Source: an uncultured Saprospiraceae bacterium (GTDB lineage Bacteria; Bacteroidota; Bacteroidia; Chitinophagales; Saprospiraceae). Taken from it: a stretch of DNA of 64,000 nucleotides. The stretch covers positions 62,001 to 126,000 of the forward strand of contig CAKZUK010000033.1 of NCBI GenBank assembly GCA_937921775.1, given 5' to 3'. The translations under genes and the position numbers were made by a program. The notes beneath the pieces were generated by a model. The model saw nothing but the letters and a program-made list of their open reading frames with translations, was not told the DNA's origin and ran no database searches. Each line of letters starts with the position of its first letter. The stretch's first letter is position 1. Of this stretch, positions 26,481 through 35,528 are shown piece after piece.

Positions 26481-27521
26481 ATGAAAAGTAAGGTTTACAA
26501 TTTTGAACTACTCTTAGATTGGCAGCTTCTAGGTACACTGAGTCAGATAGATCGCTACGATGCTAGTTGGTCAAGCATCGAAAAGCGGGAAGGGCAGAGT
26601 CTTAAGCAATTGAGGACCATTGCTACAATTCAAAGTGTGGGAGCTTCTACAAGAATTGAAGGTTCAAAATTGACAGATAGGGATGTTGAACGTTTATTGG
26701 ATAATATTGATGTTAGCAAAATTGAAGACCGCGACTCGCAGGAAGTTGTTGGTTATTTCAATGTACTTGATTTAATTATTCAAAGTTCTGGTGACATTGA
26801 AATTGCAGAAAATAATATCAAAAATCTCCACAACCAACTTTTGCGCATCAGCAAAAAAGACAATTGGCATCGCGGAGAATATAAGCAACACACTAACGCA
26901 GTGGAAGCTAATTTTCCAGATGGAAGCCGACAAATAATTTTTAGAACAACAGACCCAGGAATAGCAACTGAAGATGCCATGCGAGCACTTATTAAATGGT
27001 ATGGAAATGAAGATGAAGTTCATCCACTAATAAAAGCGGCTGCTTTCGCTTATGACTTTGTAAGTATTCATCCTTTTCAAGATGGAAACGGAAGGTTGAC
27101 AAGATTGCTGACTACCCTGCTCTTAATGAAAATGGGCTACAAATGGATTCAGTATGTGAGTCTTGAACACGAAATTGAATCGAATAAAAGAGCCTACTAT
27201 CAAACACTTCGAACTTGTCAAGCGCAACGGCCCAACGAAGATATTTCTGAATGGGTCAACTTCTTTTTACAATCGTTAATCAATATTCAAAACAAACTCG
27301 CGCTAAAATTAAAGGGAACGAGTATTGAGACCCAATTGTCAAATAAGGAAAAATTGATTTATATATTCATAGGAAATCACCCGGGATGTACATCCAATGA
27401 TTTATCGGTTGGCTTAAATATTCCCAAACCAACAGTAAAGAAATTATTAGCAAAGTTGGTTAATAATAACCTCATTGAAAGAAATGGACAAGGTCGTGGG
27501 ACTAGTTATGTTATAAAATAA
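26481..27521 (+). CDS. Class II Fic-domain protein with C-terminal winged helix
   Basis: A 346-residue protein. The core motif HPFQDGNGRLTRLL (about residues 196-209) is the HPFx(D/E)GNGR signature of Fic AMP transferases. The N-terminal SVGASTRIEGSKLT contains the (S/T)xxxEG inhibitory helix motif placed before the Fic core, which defines class II. The last about 70 residues (IYIFIGNHPGCTSNDLSVGLNIPKPTVKKLLAKLVNNNLIERNGQGRGTSY as a whole) form a winged helix-turn-helix. Fic proteins transfer AMP to target hydroxyls. The DNA-binding tail and the repeated upstream sites suggest autoregulation (inference). No antitoxin-like partner gene is adjacent. Confidence 0.93.
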   Translation: MKSKVYNFELLLDWQLLGTLSQIDRYDASWSSIEKREGQSLKQLRTIATIQSVGASTRIEGSKLTDRDVERLLDNIDVSKIEDRDSQEVVGYFNVLDLIIQSSGDIEIAENNIKNLHNQLLRISKKDNWHRGEYKQHTNAVEANFPDGSRQIIFRTTDPGIATEDAMRALIKWYGNEDEVHPLIKAAAFAYDFVSIHPFQDGNGRLTRLLTTLLLMKMGYKWIQYVSLEHEIESNKRAYYQTLRTCQAQRPNEDISEWVNFFLQSLINIQNKLALKLKGTSIETQLSNKEKLIYIFIGNHPGCTSNDLSVGLNIPKPTVKKLLAKLVNNNLIERNGQGRGTSYVIK

Positions 27522-27646
27522 TCCAGGTAAATTATATTATAATTTTGCTTTCTGATACCTCAACAAATTTTTGTATTCTTTTTTATAAACGGATCGACTA
27601 GGCTGCAGCTCTGAAAAGTAAAGGATTCATGGCCATACTTTTTATC

Positions 27647-30600
27647 CTAATAAAGAACTGTAATGTGCCCCTTCAAAACCTGACTAGTATTATCAAACTT
27701 AGTAGTATACTTGGCGATAAAAACATAAACGCCAACCTGTACTCGAGTACCTTTGTGAAAGCCATCCCAAGTATCATCCAAGCTAGTTCCAGTAAAAAGA
27801 CGTTGGCCCCAACGATCAAAAATTTGCCATTCAATCTCTTTAATAAATAGACCTTTAATTTGAAAGAAATCATTTTTGCCATCTAGGTTAGGTGTCATAG
27901 CATTGGGGGCAAAAATGCGATAATCTGCTTTGATACAAACGCCAACTTCATCTTCAGAAATACAATCCCCTTCATTTTCCAAGTGCAAAATGATATTATA
28001 ATTACCAACGGTATCGGGAAAAGTATGATTAACGCTTTCACCAAAAACATAAGGAACGCGAGGGCTTCCATCACCAAAATCCCAATAACCTCCGGTCGCT
28101 CCTACGCTGAAATCAATCAGCTGAATAGTAGGATCAATAGTTGAAATACAATCAGCAGTATTTGGTGAAAGATCAAAGTTGGCAGTAATCAAATCATAAC
28201 CAGCTAAGTCAACTTCCGTGTCAATTGAACAGCCTGTATCATTATTGGTGACTTCCACATTATAAGAAGTTGGATAACTTTGAATCGTGTTGTCTATCGT
28301 AGGAGGTTCGCTATCCCAAACGTAGGTGTAGTTACTCCCTGGCGAAGCAGTGATTGTCGCAAAAGTACTTTCGTCAAAACAAACTTCCGGACCAGTAGTG
28401 TACGATGTTTGTATTTGGTCATGAACAAATACGGTCGTCGTCGCAGTAGCAGGGTCTGAGCAACCATCAGCAACAGAGACGATGTATGTCGTCGTGTTTG
28501 TCGGATCAACAAAATGAGTTTTTCCAAAACCTAAGCCTTGAGTCCAGGTGTAGGTATACTGCCCGTTCGAGCTACTGCCGATAGCTTCAGCAGCAATGGT
28601 AATTGCGTTGCCATAACAAATACTATCTAGTAGAAAAGTAGTGCTTGCAACAATTGGAGAACCCACTTCAACGATGACATTCGTTTCACTCAAACACTGT
28701 CCCGCGCCAATAGAGTAAGTAATGTTATAAATACCTTCGCCATAAGAGGCCGGATTAAAGAAGTTAGCAGTAACTCCATTAATTGTTAGCTGTCCACCTG
28801 CTGGTGAAGTCGGAATATTAATCAGGGTATCTTTGTAGCAATAATAGTCTGGAATCTCATCAATCACTGCTTCCATAAATGGCGTTACATTAACGGAACC
28901 CTGTCCAATACAACCAAAGGTGTTTTCCAAATAAATAGTATGCACACCAACTCCTGCAATTATTGGATCAAAAACACCATCCATGTTATTGACAATACCA
29001 GTTCCTGTCCAGATCCCAATTTGACTCCCAACTAAATTGATAGGAAACTCTCCTTCACAAATAGTCAAGGGTGAAATAATTGGGCTAGCATGTACCATTA
29101 CAGTCATGAAATCGGAGCAATCATTTTTAGCATAAGTTAGATTATGCGTTCCTACGCCTGCTTGCTCGGGATCAAATTGCCAAATGTTATTTCCTAAATT
29201 TGACATGCCTGCTCCCGTCCAAATCCCACAACAAGGAACATAGTCCATTACGTTTCGACTGACCTCAATCGGATCGTCGTACACACAAAAATGAATAGTG
29301 TCTTCTATGTAAATTTCTGTTTGACGAATGTAAGCAATTCTTGAATCGATGCATCCGTCTACAAAGTATAGTAAGGTGTCATTAGTGAAATTGGGAAGAA
29401 TAGAAGGGTCATACAAACCGGTAAGCGGATCAATAATACCAGCGCCAGACCAAAGGCCACCTGTTGGATTCCAATCACCTTCAAGAATGAAAGGCGCCTG
29501 ATCAGGACATGCAGAAAAATCCCAAGCGGCATCAATTGCTTTTATAATTAGATTGATAGAATCCACACAACCGTTAATGGTGTATACTAAAACATTGTCT
29601 CCTTGAATACCTACCTCCGGATCAAACATGCCTGTGTCCTCATCAACGATTCCTGTGCCCGCCCAAGTCCCACCAAATGGTGTAACTGGAATCATAAAAG
29701 CAGGAGTTGATTGACAAATAGAATCAAGCGCTGGCATTTCAATTTCTCCAACATTAATCCACTTACTTCCAGCACAACCATTGGGATGTGTATAAGTTAC
29801 TAGAAAACTACCACTGTCAGCGGGAGGCGTAAATAATCCATCTGTTGTAATGTTCAGTCCGCTCCAAGTACCGCCCACAGGTAATCCACCTGATACGTAA
29901 AAAGGAGCTTCTCCAGGACAAGATGCATCGTCATTACCTTGATCCAAAGGAGTGAAATCAATAAATATTTGACTACTACAACCAGCAGCATCTGCATAAG
30001 TAATGGTGTCTCGTAAGTAAGGAACCAAAGAAGGATCATAGTAGCCATTCTCTTGGCTGTCTTCGTCGATTCCATTTGCAGACCATGTTCCGCCAACAGG
30101 ATTTGCTGTCAGAAAAAAAGGATCAGCTGATTGGCAAATAGTGGTGTCATTATTAATGATTGTTGGAGCGCCTTGTATTTCTATAAAAATAGAATTGACG
30201 GCACTTGCACCATTATTATCGGTAACTGTAACGGTATAAGTGGTACTTATATTTGGGCAAACCTCAACATTGGTACTATTGGGCAAACTAGGATTCCAAT
30301 TGTAATTATAAGTAGATGAGCCACCGCCAAATGCTTCTACTAGCAGAAAAGTACAAGCACCTTCACAAATTGGATTGGCATCTGCAGTCACCGTAATGCT
30401 AAGCGGACAATCCACAACAGAAAAATTTTGTTGAGAAACCAAAGGTGTAGCATCCGTGCAGGGGTCTTCATATATGGTGGTGTAGGTAAGCGTGTAGTTA
30501 CCACTTGAGCTTATCGGGTTATCTAAAGTCAAAACAACGGTACTTGCTGTTCCTCCAGTACATGGGGAGGGGGTAGCTGAAATGACAGAGGGTGATTGCG

Positions 30601-31150
30601 GGCCTATGATTGAAAAGGCGGCAGCTGTGATTTCATTACAAGGAATTGGCTCTGCAAAAGTGATGATTAAAGAATTTGATTCGCAAGGAATAGTGCCTAT
30701 TGTTTCAATGGGGACGGGCTCAGGAATTGGAGGTTCAACACACCAGCTGGCAAACCAACCGGTACAGGTTACACTAGGGTCGCTGATGAAATTGACCGTC
30801 AAACAACCGCTGGTAGCGGTGATGGGAGGAGGTTCTACTTCGCCAGTATAGACAGGTCCAATTTGAGCAGACAAAGTATCCGGCCCGTCATAGAAACGCA
30901 TATAATCGAAATCAAGTTCTGTGCAAAACGAAGTGAAATTTAAAGTAATTTCAGGTACTCCAGGAATACAAATAGAAAAAGTGAAGTTTTCATTGTGATC
31001 GTAGTTGCCGCCAACGTCTCCGTTCTCACTGTCTAGGAGAAATCCTTTACAGTCGTCTACCGTTAGGTTGTCCATATAGTAAGTTGGTTGAGCATAAGCA
31101 AACATGCTGAACAAACAAAATAAAGTCACAAGGGTACAAATTCTCTTCAT
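27647..31150 (-). CDS. Giant secreted CUB/Ig-like protein with T9SS type B sorting domain
   Basis: A 1167-residue protein. It has a signal peptide (CTLVTLFCLFSMFAYAQ), then a CUB-like domain (NFTFSICIPGVPEITLNF, FDYMRFYDGPDT, GCLTVNFISDPS) at about residues 25-135. Next come about seven Ig-like units marked by GGTWSG-G-I...G-FDP...Y...C (residues 350-830), then PKD-like segments near the end (VDLAGYDLITANFDLSP, GGYWDFGDGSP). The C-terminus FAPNAMTPNLDGKNDFFQI ... IFDRWGQRLFTG ... VGVYVFIAKYT is the gliding-associated type B signal. It is probably a cell-surface or secreted adhesin. It lies 180 bases downstream of the DUF1501 operon on the same strand. Confidence 0.88.
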   Translation of the reverse strand: MKRICTLVTLFCLFSMFAYAQPTYYMDNLTVDDCKGFLLDSENGDVGGNYDHNENFTFSICIPGVPEITLNFTSFCTELDFDYMRFYDGPDTLSAQIGPVYTGEVEPPPITATSGCLTVNFISDPSVTCTGWFASWCVEPPIPEPVPIETIGTIPCESNSLIITFAEPIPCNEITAAAFSIIGPQSPSVISATPSPCTGGTASTVVLTLDNPISSSGNYTLTYTTIYEDPCTDATPLVSQQNFSVVDCPLSITVTADANPICEGACTFLLVEAFGGGSSTYNYNWNPSLPNSTNVEVCPNISTTYTVTVTDNNGASAVNSIFIEIQGAPTIINNDTTICQSADPFFLTANPVGGTWSANGIDEDSQENGYYDPSLVPYLRDTITYADAAGCSSQIFIDFTPLDQGNDDASCPGEAPFYVSGGLPVGGTWSGLNITTDGLFTPPADSGSFLVTYTHPNGCAGSKWINVGEIEMPALDSICQSTPAFMIPVTPFGGTWAGTGIVDEDTGMFDPEVGIQGDNVLVYTINGCVDSINLIIKAIDAAWDFSACPDQAPFILEGDWNPTGGLWSGAGIIDPLTGLYDPSILPNFTNDTLLYFVDGCIDSRIAYIRQTEIYIEDTIHFCVYDDPIEVSRNVMDYVPCCGIWTGAGMSNLGNNIWQFDPEQAGVGTHNLTYAKNDCSDFMTVMVHASPIISPLTICEGEFPINLVGSQIGIWTGTGIVNNMDGVFDPIIAGVGVHTIYLENTFGCIGQGSVNVTPFMEAVIDEIPDYYCYKDTLINIPTSPAGGQLTINGVTANFFNPASYGEGIYNITYSIGAGQCLSETNVIVEVGSPIVASTTFLLDSICYGNAITIAAEAIGSSSNGQYTYTWTQGLGFGKTHFVDPTNTTTYIVSVADGCSDPATATTTVFVHDQIQTSYTTGPEVCFDESTFATITASPGSNYTYVWDSEPPTIDNTIQSYPTSYNVEVTNNDTGCSIDTEVDLAGYDLITANFDLSPNTADCISTIDPTIQLIDFSVGATGGYWDFGDGSPRVPYVFGESVNHTFPDTVGNYNIILHLENEGDCISEDEVGVCIKADYRIFAPNAMTPNLDGKNDFFQIKGLFIKEIEWQIFDRWGQRLFTGTSLDDTWDGFHKGTRVQVGVYVFIAKYTTKFDNTSQVLKGHITVLY

Positions 31151-31174
31151 GGTTATTTTTGTGGACTTAAGTGC

Positions 31175-31290
31175 TGGGACTAAATTAAGTTATAGTTTAA
31201 TCACAGAGTCTTTTAGTCCTACTTTTCCCAAATTTTAGGCTACAGCCAAAAGGATGAAGACTAAAATTTAGTCAATTAGAACTAAAATCT
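31175..31290. repeat. Cluster of TTTAGTC/GACTAAA boxes including a fold-back
   Basis: In the spacer between two minus-strand genes, the motif GACTAAA or its complement occurs at least four times, including the palindrome GACTAAAATTTAGTC. The arms TTTTAGTCCTAC (31211 onward) and GGATGAAGACTAAAA (to 31266) form a fold-back around TTTTAGGCTACAGCCAAAA. The centre and right arm resemble the 21049-21212 element. Confidence 0.5.
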
Positions 31291-31330
31291 TTCACTGATT
31301 AATGTTAACCCAATTTTGTCCAAGCACTTA

Positions 31331-31771
31331 CTATTTTATGATTGTTATTGGTTCTGTTTCTATAACATTACTTTTGTTGCCATTTCGGTCAAGCATGTAA
31401 ATTGTAAAAGTGACGAACTCTGTGTTTGCATTTCCTAAGATAAAAGTACTAGCAAGCTCAATCGTCAAATTTCCAGTAATGGAAATGCTTTCACCAACAG
31501 GAGCAAGCGGTTGAACGTAAAAGGCATCTTCATTTTGTAAACGACTATCTTTTACGAAAAGTGAGTTTATATTCGGGTCAGGATTGCCCAAGTCGCCATC
31601 GCCATCTTCATAGCTAATCGAAAAAGAAATGGATTCTTGAAATTCTATAATCGTGTCGTTGGAAATAGATAGTAAGTCAATTTTGGGTGTTGTGTCAAAA
31701 CTGAGTTCATTCGATTCCTTGGTACAGGAAGCAACGAACAAGGTGATCAGTAAAAATGTAATTCGACTCAT
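31331..31771 (-). CDS. Small lipoprotein, last gene of the DUF1501 cluster
   Basis: A 146-residue protein with lipoprotein signal MSRITFLLITLFVASC (lipobox VASC). The mature part is a single beta-sandwich-like domain with SISYEDGDGDLGNPDPN, an acidic Ca-binding-looking turn common in Bacteroidota surface lipoproteins, and a final VTFTIYMLDRNGNKS. Its start codon overlaps the stop of the upstream gene (TAATG), showing tight operon coupling. The function is unknown. Confidence 0.8.
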   Translation of the reverse strand: MSRITFLLITLFVASCTKESNELSFDTTPKIDLLSISNDTIIEFQESISFSISYEDGDGDLGNPDPNINSLFVKDSRLQNEDAFYVQPLAPVGESISITGNLTIELASTFILGNANTEFVTFTIYMLDRNGNKSNVIETEPITIIK

Positions 31772-32727
31772 TACTCAATTATGGTAAATGAAAAATAATC
31801 TTTTATATAATCGGCGCCAGCATCCGCAGGAATTTCAATGACAGGATTATCGTTGTCTTTGATTTTTGCTCGGAAGTAAATAGTCTCGCCAAGAGCAGCA
31901 TAATCCTGCGGATTGATGGTGATACTATGGTAGTAGCTGACATTGTTGCCAAAGTATCCTACTTGTTGTTGGGCGGAACTATTGATTTGCAAATTCATCA
32001 CTTCAGCATTTTCAAAATCATCTTTTTGACTTGAAAAGCGAAGGGTATTTTCTGTTAAGTCCTGTGAGCCAGTAGCATCATCAGAAAATGCGAAGAACAG
32101 TTCAATGCTATTGACCGTTTCAAGAATAGAAATGCTGCTTTGTCCATTGCCGGATCGTTCAAGCCAGAGACCGTTGGCACGTGCCATAGCACCTTCCATT
32201 TGAGGTAGTTGATTGGAAGTATTAGGGCTGTTGCCAAAAATATCTTTTGCACCAGCTTGAATCCAGTCACTAACATTTTGCTTGTAAGTTTCTGCATTGT
32301 CCGGCCAATCCGAATCTGGTTCAAGGGCAAGTGGCATGATGCCAGAGTTGTTGTCAATATCAAAAGTAAGTCGTGCCATCAAAACAGATTCATTGATGCT
32401 TCCCGGCTTTACCCGAAAGGTGTATGAACCCTGTGGATCGTTTTTGATAATGGCTTGATAAACGAGCGTATTGTAGGTACTACTGACCGTCCGGAAATCT
32501 GGTTCGAAAGTGCCATCATGACAACCAGAGTTTGCACAGGTTGGCCTAAATATATTGGCGTGTAAACCTTCAATACTCGTAGCATTGAGTTGTACAATAG
32601 TAGAATCTTTTGTCTCCTCTTCTTCGAGTTGATCAAATGGATTTTCATGTTCCTTGCTACAGGAAGCCATCCAAAGGCTCAATGATAAGCAAGCTAGAAA
32701 TGATAATATGGTGAATCTGTTTTTCAC
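31771..32727 (-). CDS. Lipoprotein with cytochrome c-like CX4CH motif
   Basis: A 318-residue lipoprotein (lipobox WMASCSKE). Residues about 50-165 read HANIFRPTCANSGCHDGTFEPDFRT ... YTFRVKPGSINESVLMARLT ... MPLALEPDSDWPDNAETYKQNVSDWIQAGA. This follows the order of planctomycete-type cytochrome c domains, with a distal Met and the closing 'WIQAGA' helix. The heme motif is CX4CH rather than CX2CH, so haem attachment is uncertain. The C-terminal half is beta-rich (IELFFAFSDDATGSQD). It is coupled to the next gene by a 1-base overlap and preceded by DUF1501. Confidence 0.75.
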   Translation of the reverse strand: MKNRFTILSFLACLSLSLWMASCSKEHENPFDQLEEEETKDSTIVQLNATSIEGLHANIFRPTCANSGCHDGTFEPDFRTVSSTYNTLVYQAIIKNDPQGSYTFRVKPGSINESVLMARLTFDIDNNSGIMPLALEPDSDWPDNAETYKQNVSDWIQAGAKDIFGNSPNTSNQLPQMEGAMARANGLWLERSGNGQSSISILETVNSIELFFAFSDDATGSQDLTENTLRFSSQKDDFENAEVMNLQINSSAQQQVGYFGNNVSYYHSITINPQDYAALGETIYFRAKIKDNDNPVIEIPADAGADYIKDYFSFTIIE

Positions 32728-32778
32728 TGTTCTATTTTTTTTCTGGCAAAATGTTTATGGTTCTTTGACAAAGTTTTT

Positions 32779-34131
32779 TTAAATCCGATCAAATAAAGAC
32801 ATAGCACCAGGATGTAATAAACCGGCTGACATGACTTCATTTTTTATTCCTAAAATATCTGCGATGGTTGGTACTACATCAGCAGCGTCTCCTATTGGAT
32901 TGCTAGGAGATCCCACTATTAAGTTGGCATCAATTCCAGGGCCTGCCATCATGGTGAAAATTCGTCGAGAGTTGGCATCTGAATCGTGGTCAAAAGCAAA
33001 CCAATCGTTTTGGTCAAGTACTGCATTGTGTTCATAATTTCGACCATGCTCTGGCATGACGATCATAGCGGTGTCACCAGCCATTTCAGGAATCTGCTCT
33101 TGAATGAATTTCCATAAATGACCAACGGCGTGATCTGCTCGGTGTAAACTCTGGAGGTAGCCCGTATAGCTATCATGACAAACATCAATGGCACTCATGT
33201 TGACAACCGTTAATTTTGGTTTAAACCATTTGAGTAGTTCGGTAGTATAGCCAATCGTTGCAGTATCTTGATTGTCGGTAACTGGAGGGAATGCAATTTG
33301 GTCGTTATCTAGTTGATCAAACACGTGTTGAATAAAAGCCTTAATGTCTTCTTTTTCTTCTTTTGTGTTATTAAGGTTTGGAATGCCACCACCTTGCGCC
33401 ATAAAATTTTGATTGAGAAATACGCGCATCTTTTCAATAGGATCTAGTTCCTCGTCTGGGTGATAAGTTTTAAAACCATTTAGAAATTCACCGCCTTCAC
33501 GTTCGAAAGTAACCGTTGGAGCAAAAAAGTTTGCACCATATTGAGCTCCATATCCTGAATGACCAGAATGGTTGAGCAAAGGAATGGAATTACCGGTACC
33601 TGTGCCCATAAACCAAACATCGGTTGCTTTGTAACCAGCATGTCTGCGTAGGTATTCAAATATAGTTGGGTGAAGTGGTCTGTTTTGTAAACCTTGGGTG
33701 AGTCCATAGTGCCCAGACAGGCCAGTACTTAATCCTGAATAATGGCCAGTACCTCCGTTGGAGTATCGGACTTCAGGGAACAAGGTGCCCTGTAGTTGAA
33801 GTGGTGTTTCTAAAATAGAAGCAATCGGCTCGCCACCTGGTTGACCATCTGCACTTTCCACGCCATAGACAATTTTGAGTTCAGGGACGTCCCCCGTAAG
33901 CATGTTGTACATGATGTTCCCTTCAATGTCTAGTCCTTGGCTTTCGGCCAAATATCGTTTGAGCATCGACTCTTGTTGGCGTACCCCGCCTGCAAAGAGT
34001 ACGAGCACTACGTGCCCAGCTGTTGCAGCTCCAGTCTGAGCGAATAAACGACCAGATGGAAGTAGGTATGGAACAGCAATAGAAGAAGCTGCAGTGAGTC
34101 CGGCTTTTTTTATGAATGATCTTCTTTTCAT
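32779..34131 (-). CDS. Tat-exported DUF1501 protein (sulfatase/phosphatase-fold-like)
   Basis: A 450-residue protein. Its twin-arginine signal is MKRRSFIKKAGLTAASSIAVPYLL, with a cleavage-like site near LFAQTGAA. Mature motifs HVVLVLFAGGVRQQES, GTGHYSGLSTGLSGHYG, VVNMSAIDVCHDSYTGY, MIVMPEHGRNYEHNA and DAADVVPTIADILGI fit DUF1501, a family with an alkaline-phosphatase/sulfatase-like core. The reaction is unknown. It follows the preceding lipoprotein by 3 bases. In planctomycetes, DUF1501 is paired with DUF1549/DUF1553 and cytochrome modules. The neighbours here look like reduced versions of these. Confidence 0.85.
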   Translation of the reverse strand: MKRRSFIKKAGLTAASSIAVPYLLPSGRLFAQTGAATAGHVVLVLFAGGVRQQESMLKRYLAESQGLDIEGNIMYNMLTGDVPELKIVYGVESADGQPGGEPIASILETPLQLQGTLFPEVRYSNGGTGHYSGLSTGLSGHYGLTQGLQNRPLHPTIFEYLRRHAGYKATDVWFMGTGTGNSIPLLNHSGHSGYGAQYGANFFAPTVTFEREGGEFLNGFKTYHPDEELDPIEKMRVFLNQNFMAQGGGIPNLNNTKEEKEDIKAFIQHVFDQLDNDQIAFPPVTDNQDTATIGYTTELLKWFKPKLTVVNMSAIDVCHDSYTGYLQSLHRADHAVGHLWKFIQEQIPEMAGDTAMIVMPEHGRNYEHNAVLDQNDWFAFDHDSDANSRRIFTMMAGPGIDANLIVGSPSNPIGDAADVVPTIADILGIKNEVMSAGLLHPGAMSLFDRI

Positions 34132-34134
34132 GAC

Positions 34135-34623
34135 TTAGTAAAAATAATATTCGTTAGAAGTTGCAAAAGAAAAATAGATGTGCTCTGGGCCAATGTTGGG
34201 GTGTGATTGGATAAAGTTGACAAAATATGTTTTCTCTGCTTCGGTTGGAATGCGAACGTAAAAGCGTTTGTAGGTTTCCGTTACAAAGGCTGGAATGTCA
34301 GCGTCCATACTGCTTTTGCTAGGGATTTGAATTTCGGGGTCTGTCATCATCTTAGCAATAATGGTTTCGTAAGCAATCTGCTTGTCTCCAATAGAGTTAG
34401 CAAGATTGATGAGATCCACTAATTTGTTTGGACTAAGTGGTTTTTGATATAGATTGGCGTAAAGTATATTGATATATTGAGCGGGAGATTTTTCTTTTCC
34501 TTTATTCGAATTGTTGGATTCGACTGTAAGATCGTTGACCTCATAGATATATGATTCCTCCTTGCAAGAAAACAAGCAAAGTATTGAAAAGAAAAGGATG
34601 TAATATTTTTTTGTAAAACTCAT
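34135..34623 (-). CDS. Lipoprotein with R-x-P-x-x-E repeats, DUF1501 partner
   Basis: A 162-residue lipoprotein (lipobox CLFSCKEE). Two helical units read YINILYANLYQKPLSPNKLVDLINL and TYKRFYVRIPTEAEKTYFVNFI, ending in ATSNEYYFY. The same pattern, with the closing S/TDEY-F, occurs in the larger lipoprotein upstream, so the two are probably paralogues. The 'FYxRxPTxxE' look recalls the start of DUF1549 domains but is short. The function is unknown. Spacing of 3 bases to DUF1501 indicates cotranslation. Confidence 0.75.
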   Translation of the reverse strand: MSFTKKYYILFFSILCLFSCKEESYIYEVNDLTVESNNSNKGKEKSPAQYINILYANLYQKPLSPNKLVDLINLANSIGDKQIAYETIIAKMMTDPEIQIPSKSSMDADIPAFVTETYKRFYVRIPTEAEKTYFVNFIQSHPNIGPEHIYFSFATSNEYYFY

Positions 34624-34655
34624 GAAGCTCTATTTGATTTTTTCTTGTTAGCAAT

Positions 34656-35528
34656 TTAAAAGTTGGCATATTCGTCAGTGATCATAATATGGTGTTGAAT
34701 GTCTTGAATTTTTTTGTTGGAAACAAAGTCCTCTAAAAGTTTAACCGTCTCTTCGGTAGATGGTCTGCGTGAAAGTAATTGTTGGTAAACCCAAATGATC
34801 ATTCCTTCATACATTTCAGTTGAGTTAATCAAAATGTTGACATAATCTTCTTTGGTTTGCCCATTGATTCCAAAAAGGCTGGCGGAGTTATTATTTTCTA
34901 CCATAGAAAAACCGGCGTTGAATTCAGCATCCGTAGGGAAGCGCCAAAATAAATTGTCAAAGGTCGCATTGACAAAATTGAAGCTGTTCATATTGATCTG
35001 ATCATAGATGTCATTTGAAACCACTCGACCAAGCATCTCATTGAACTGAATGGTTCCGTTTTGCATATCTTCTCTTGATTTAATAATGTTAGTCAATCTG
35101 AGTATCGCGAGCTCATCTTCTGTAATATTAATGAACTCTTCGATTAGTGCATCAGAAGCACCTTCGATACAGCGAATTTTTGCCTGATTATATAGGTGTT
35201 GGTGATAAGCTCTTTGATAAGAAGTATCTCCTTCTATAAAGTTAGTATTGTTTTGAAGTTTGGAAATCAAGGCTGACCTTGATGAGGTAGATATTTGTGT
35301 GGATTTAAGAGCATCTACCTCTGTAGCCATTTCATTGTCGAGTGGCTCACGACCAATGAGGTCGATAAATACCCGATTGACATAGCTTTCTATACGAATT
35401 TGTGGGACGTAATTAACTGAAGGAGGCTCGTTGTCTCCAACCGTTATGGTCTCCTTTTTACAACCTGTACAAACAAGAAGTAGCAAGAAAAAACCAACAT
35501 ATATTCGTGTAATTAATGTATAAGTCAT
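34656..35528 (-). CDS. DUF1549-like lipoprotein, first gene of the DUF1501 cluster
   Basis: A 290-residue lipoprotein (lipobox LVCTGCKKE). It contains at least three helical units with a shared motif: YVNRVFIDLIGREPLDNEM (close to the opening of DUF1549, yvnrvF.DLlGr.Pt..E), FDNLFWRFPTDAEFNAGF, and WVYQQLLSRRPSTEETVKLLEDF. It closes with HHIMITDEYANF. The first motif is the best link to planctomycete DUF1549 proteins, but the classical downstream DUF1549 region is not evident. It likely starts the operon 35528 to 31331. Confidence 0.75.
   Translation of the reverse strand: MTYTLITRIYVGFFLLLLVCTGCKKETITVGDNEPPSVNYVPQIRIESYVNRVFIDLIGREPLDNEMATEVDALKSTQISTSSRSALISKLQNNTNFIEGDTSYQRAYHQHLYNQAKIRCIEGASDALIEEFINITEDELAILRLTNIIKSREDMQNGTIQFNEMLGRVVSNDIYDQINMNSFNFVNATFDNLFWRFPTDAEFNAGFSMVENNNSASLFGINGQTKEDYVNILINSTEMYEGMIIWVYQQLLSRRPSTEETVKLLEDFVSNKKIQDIQHHIMITDEYANF

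Noticed and set aside
26481-27521. Fic gene as part of a toxin-antitoxin pair
   Set aside because: No small upstream antitoxin gene; the inhibitory motif is within the protein itself (class II).
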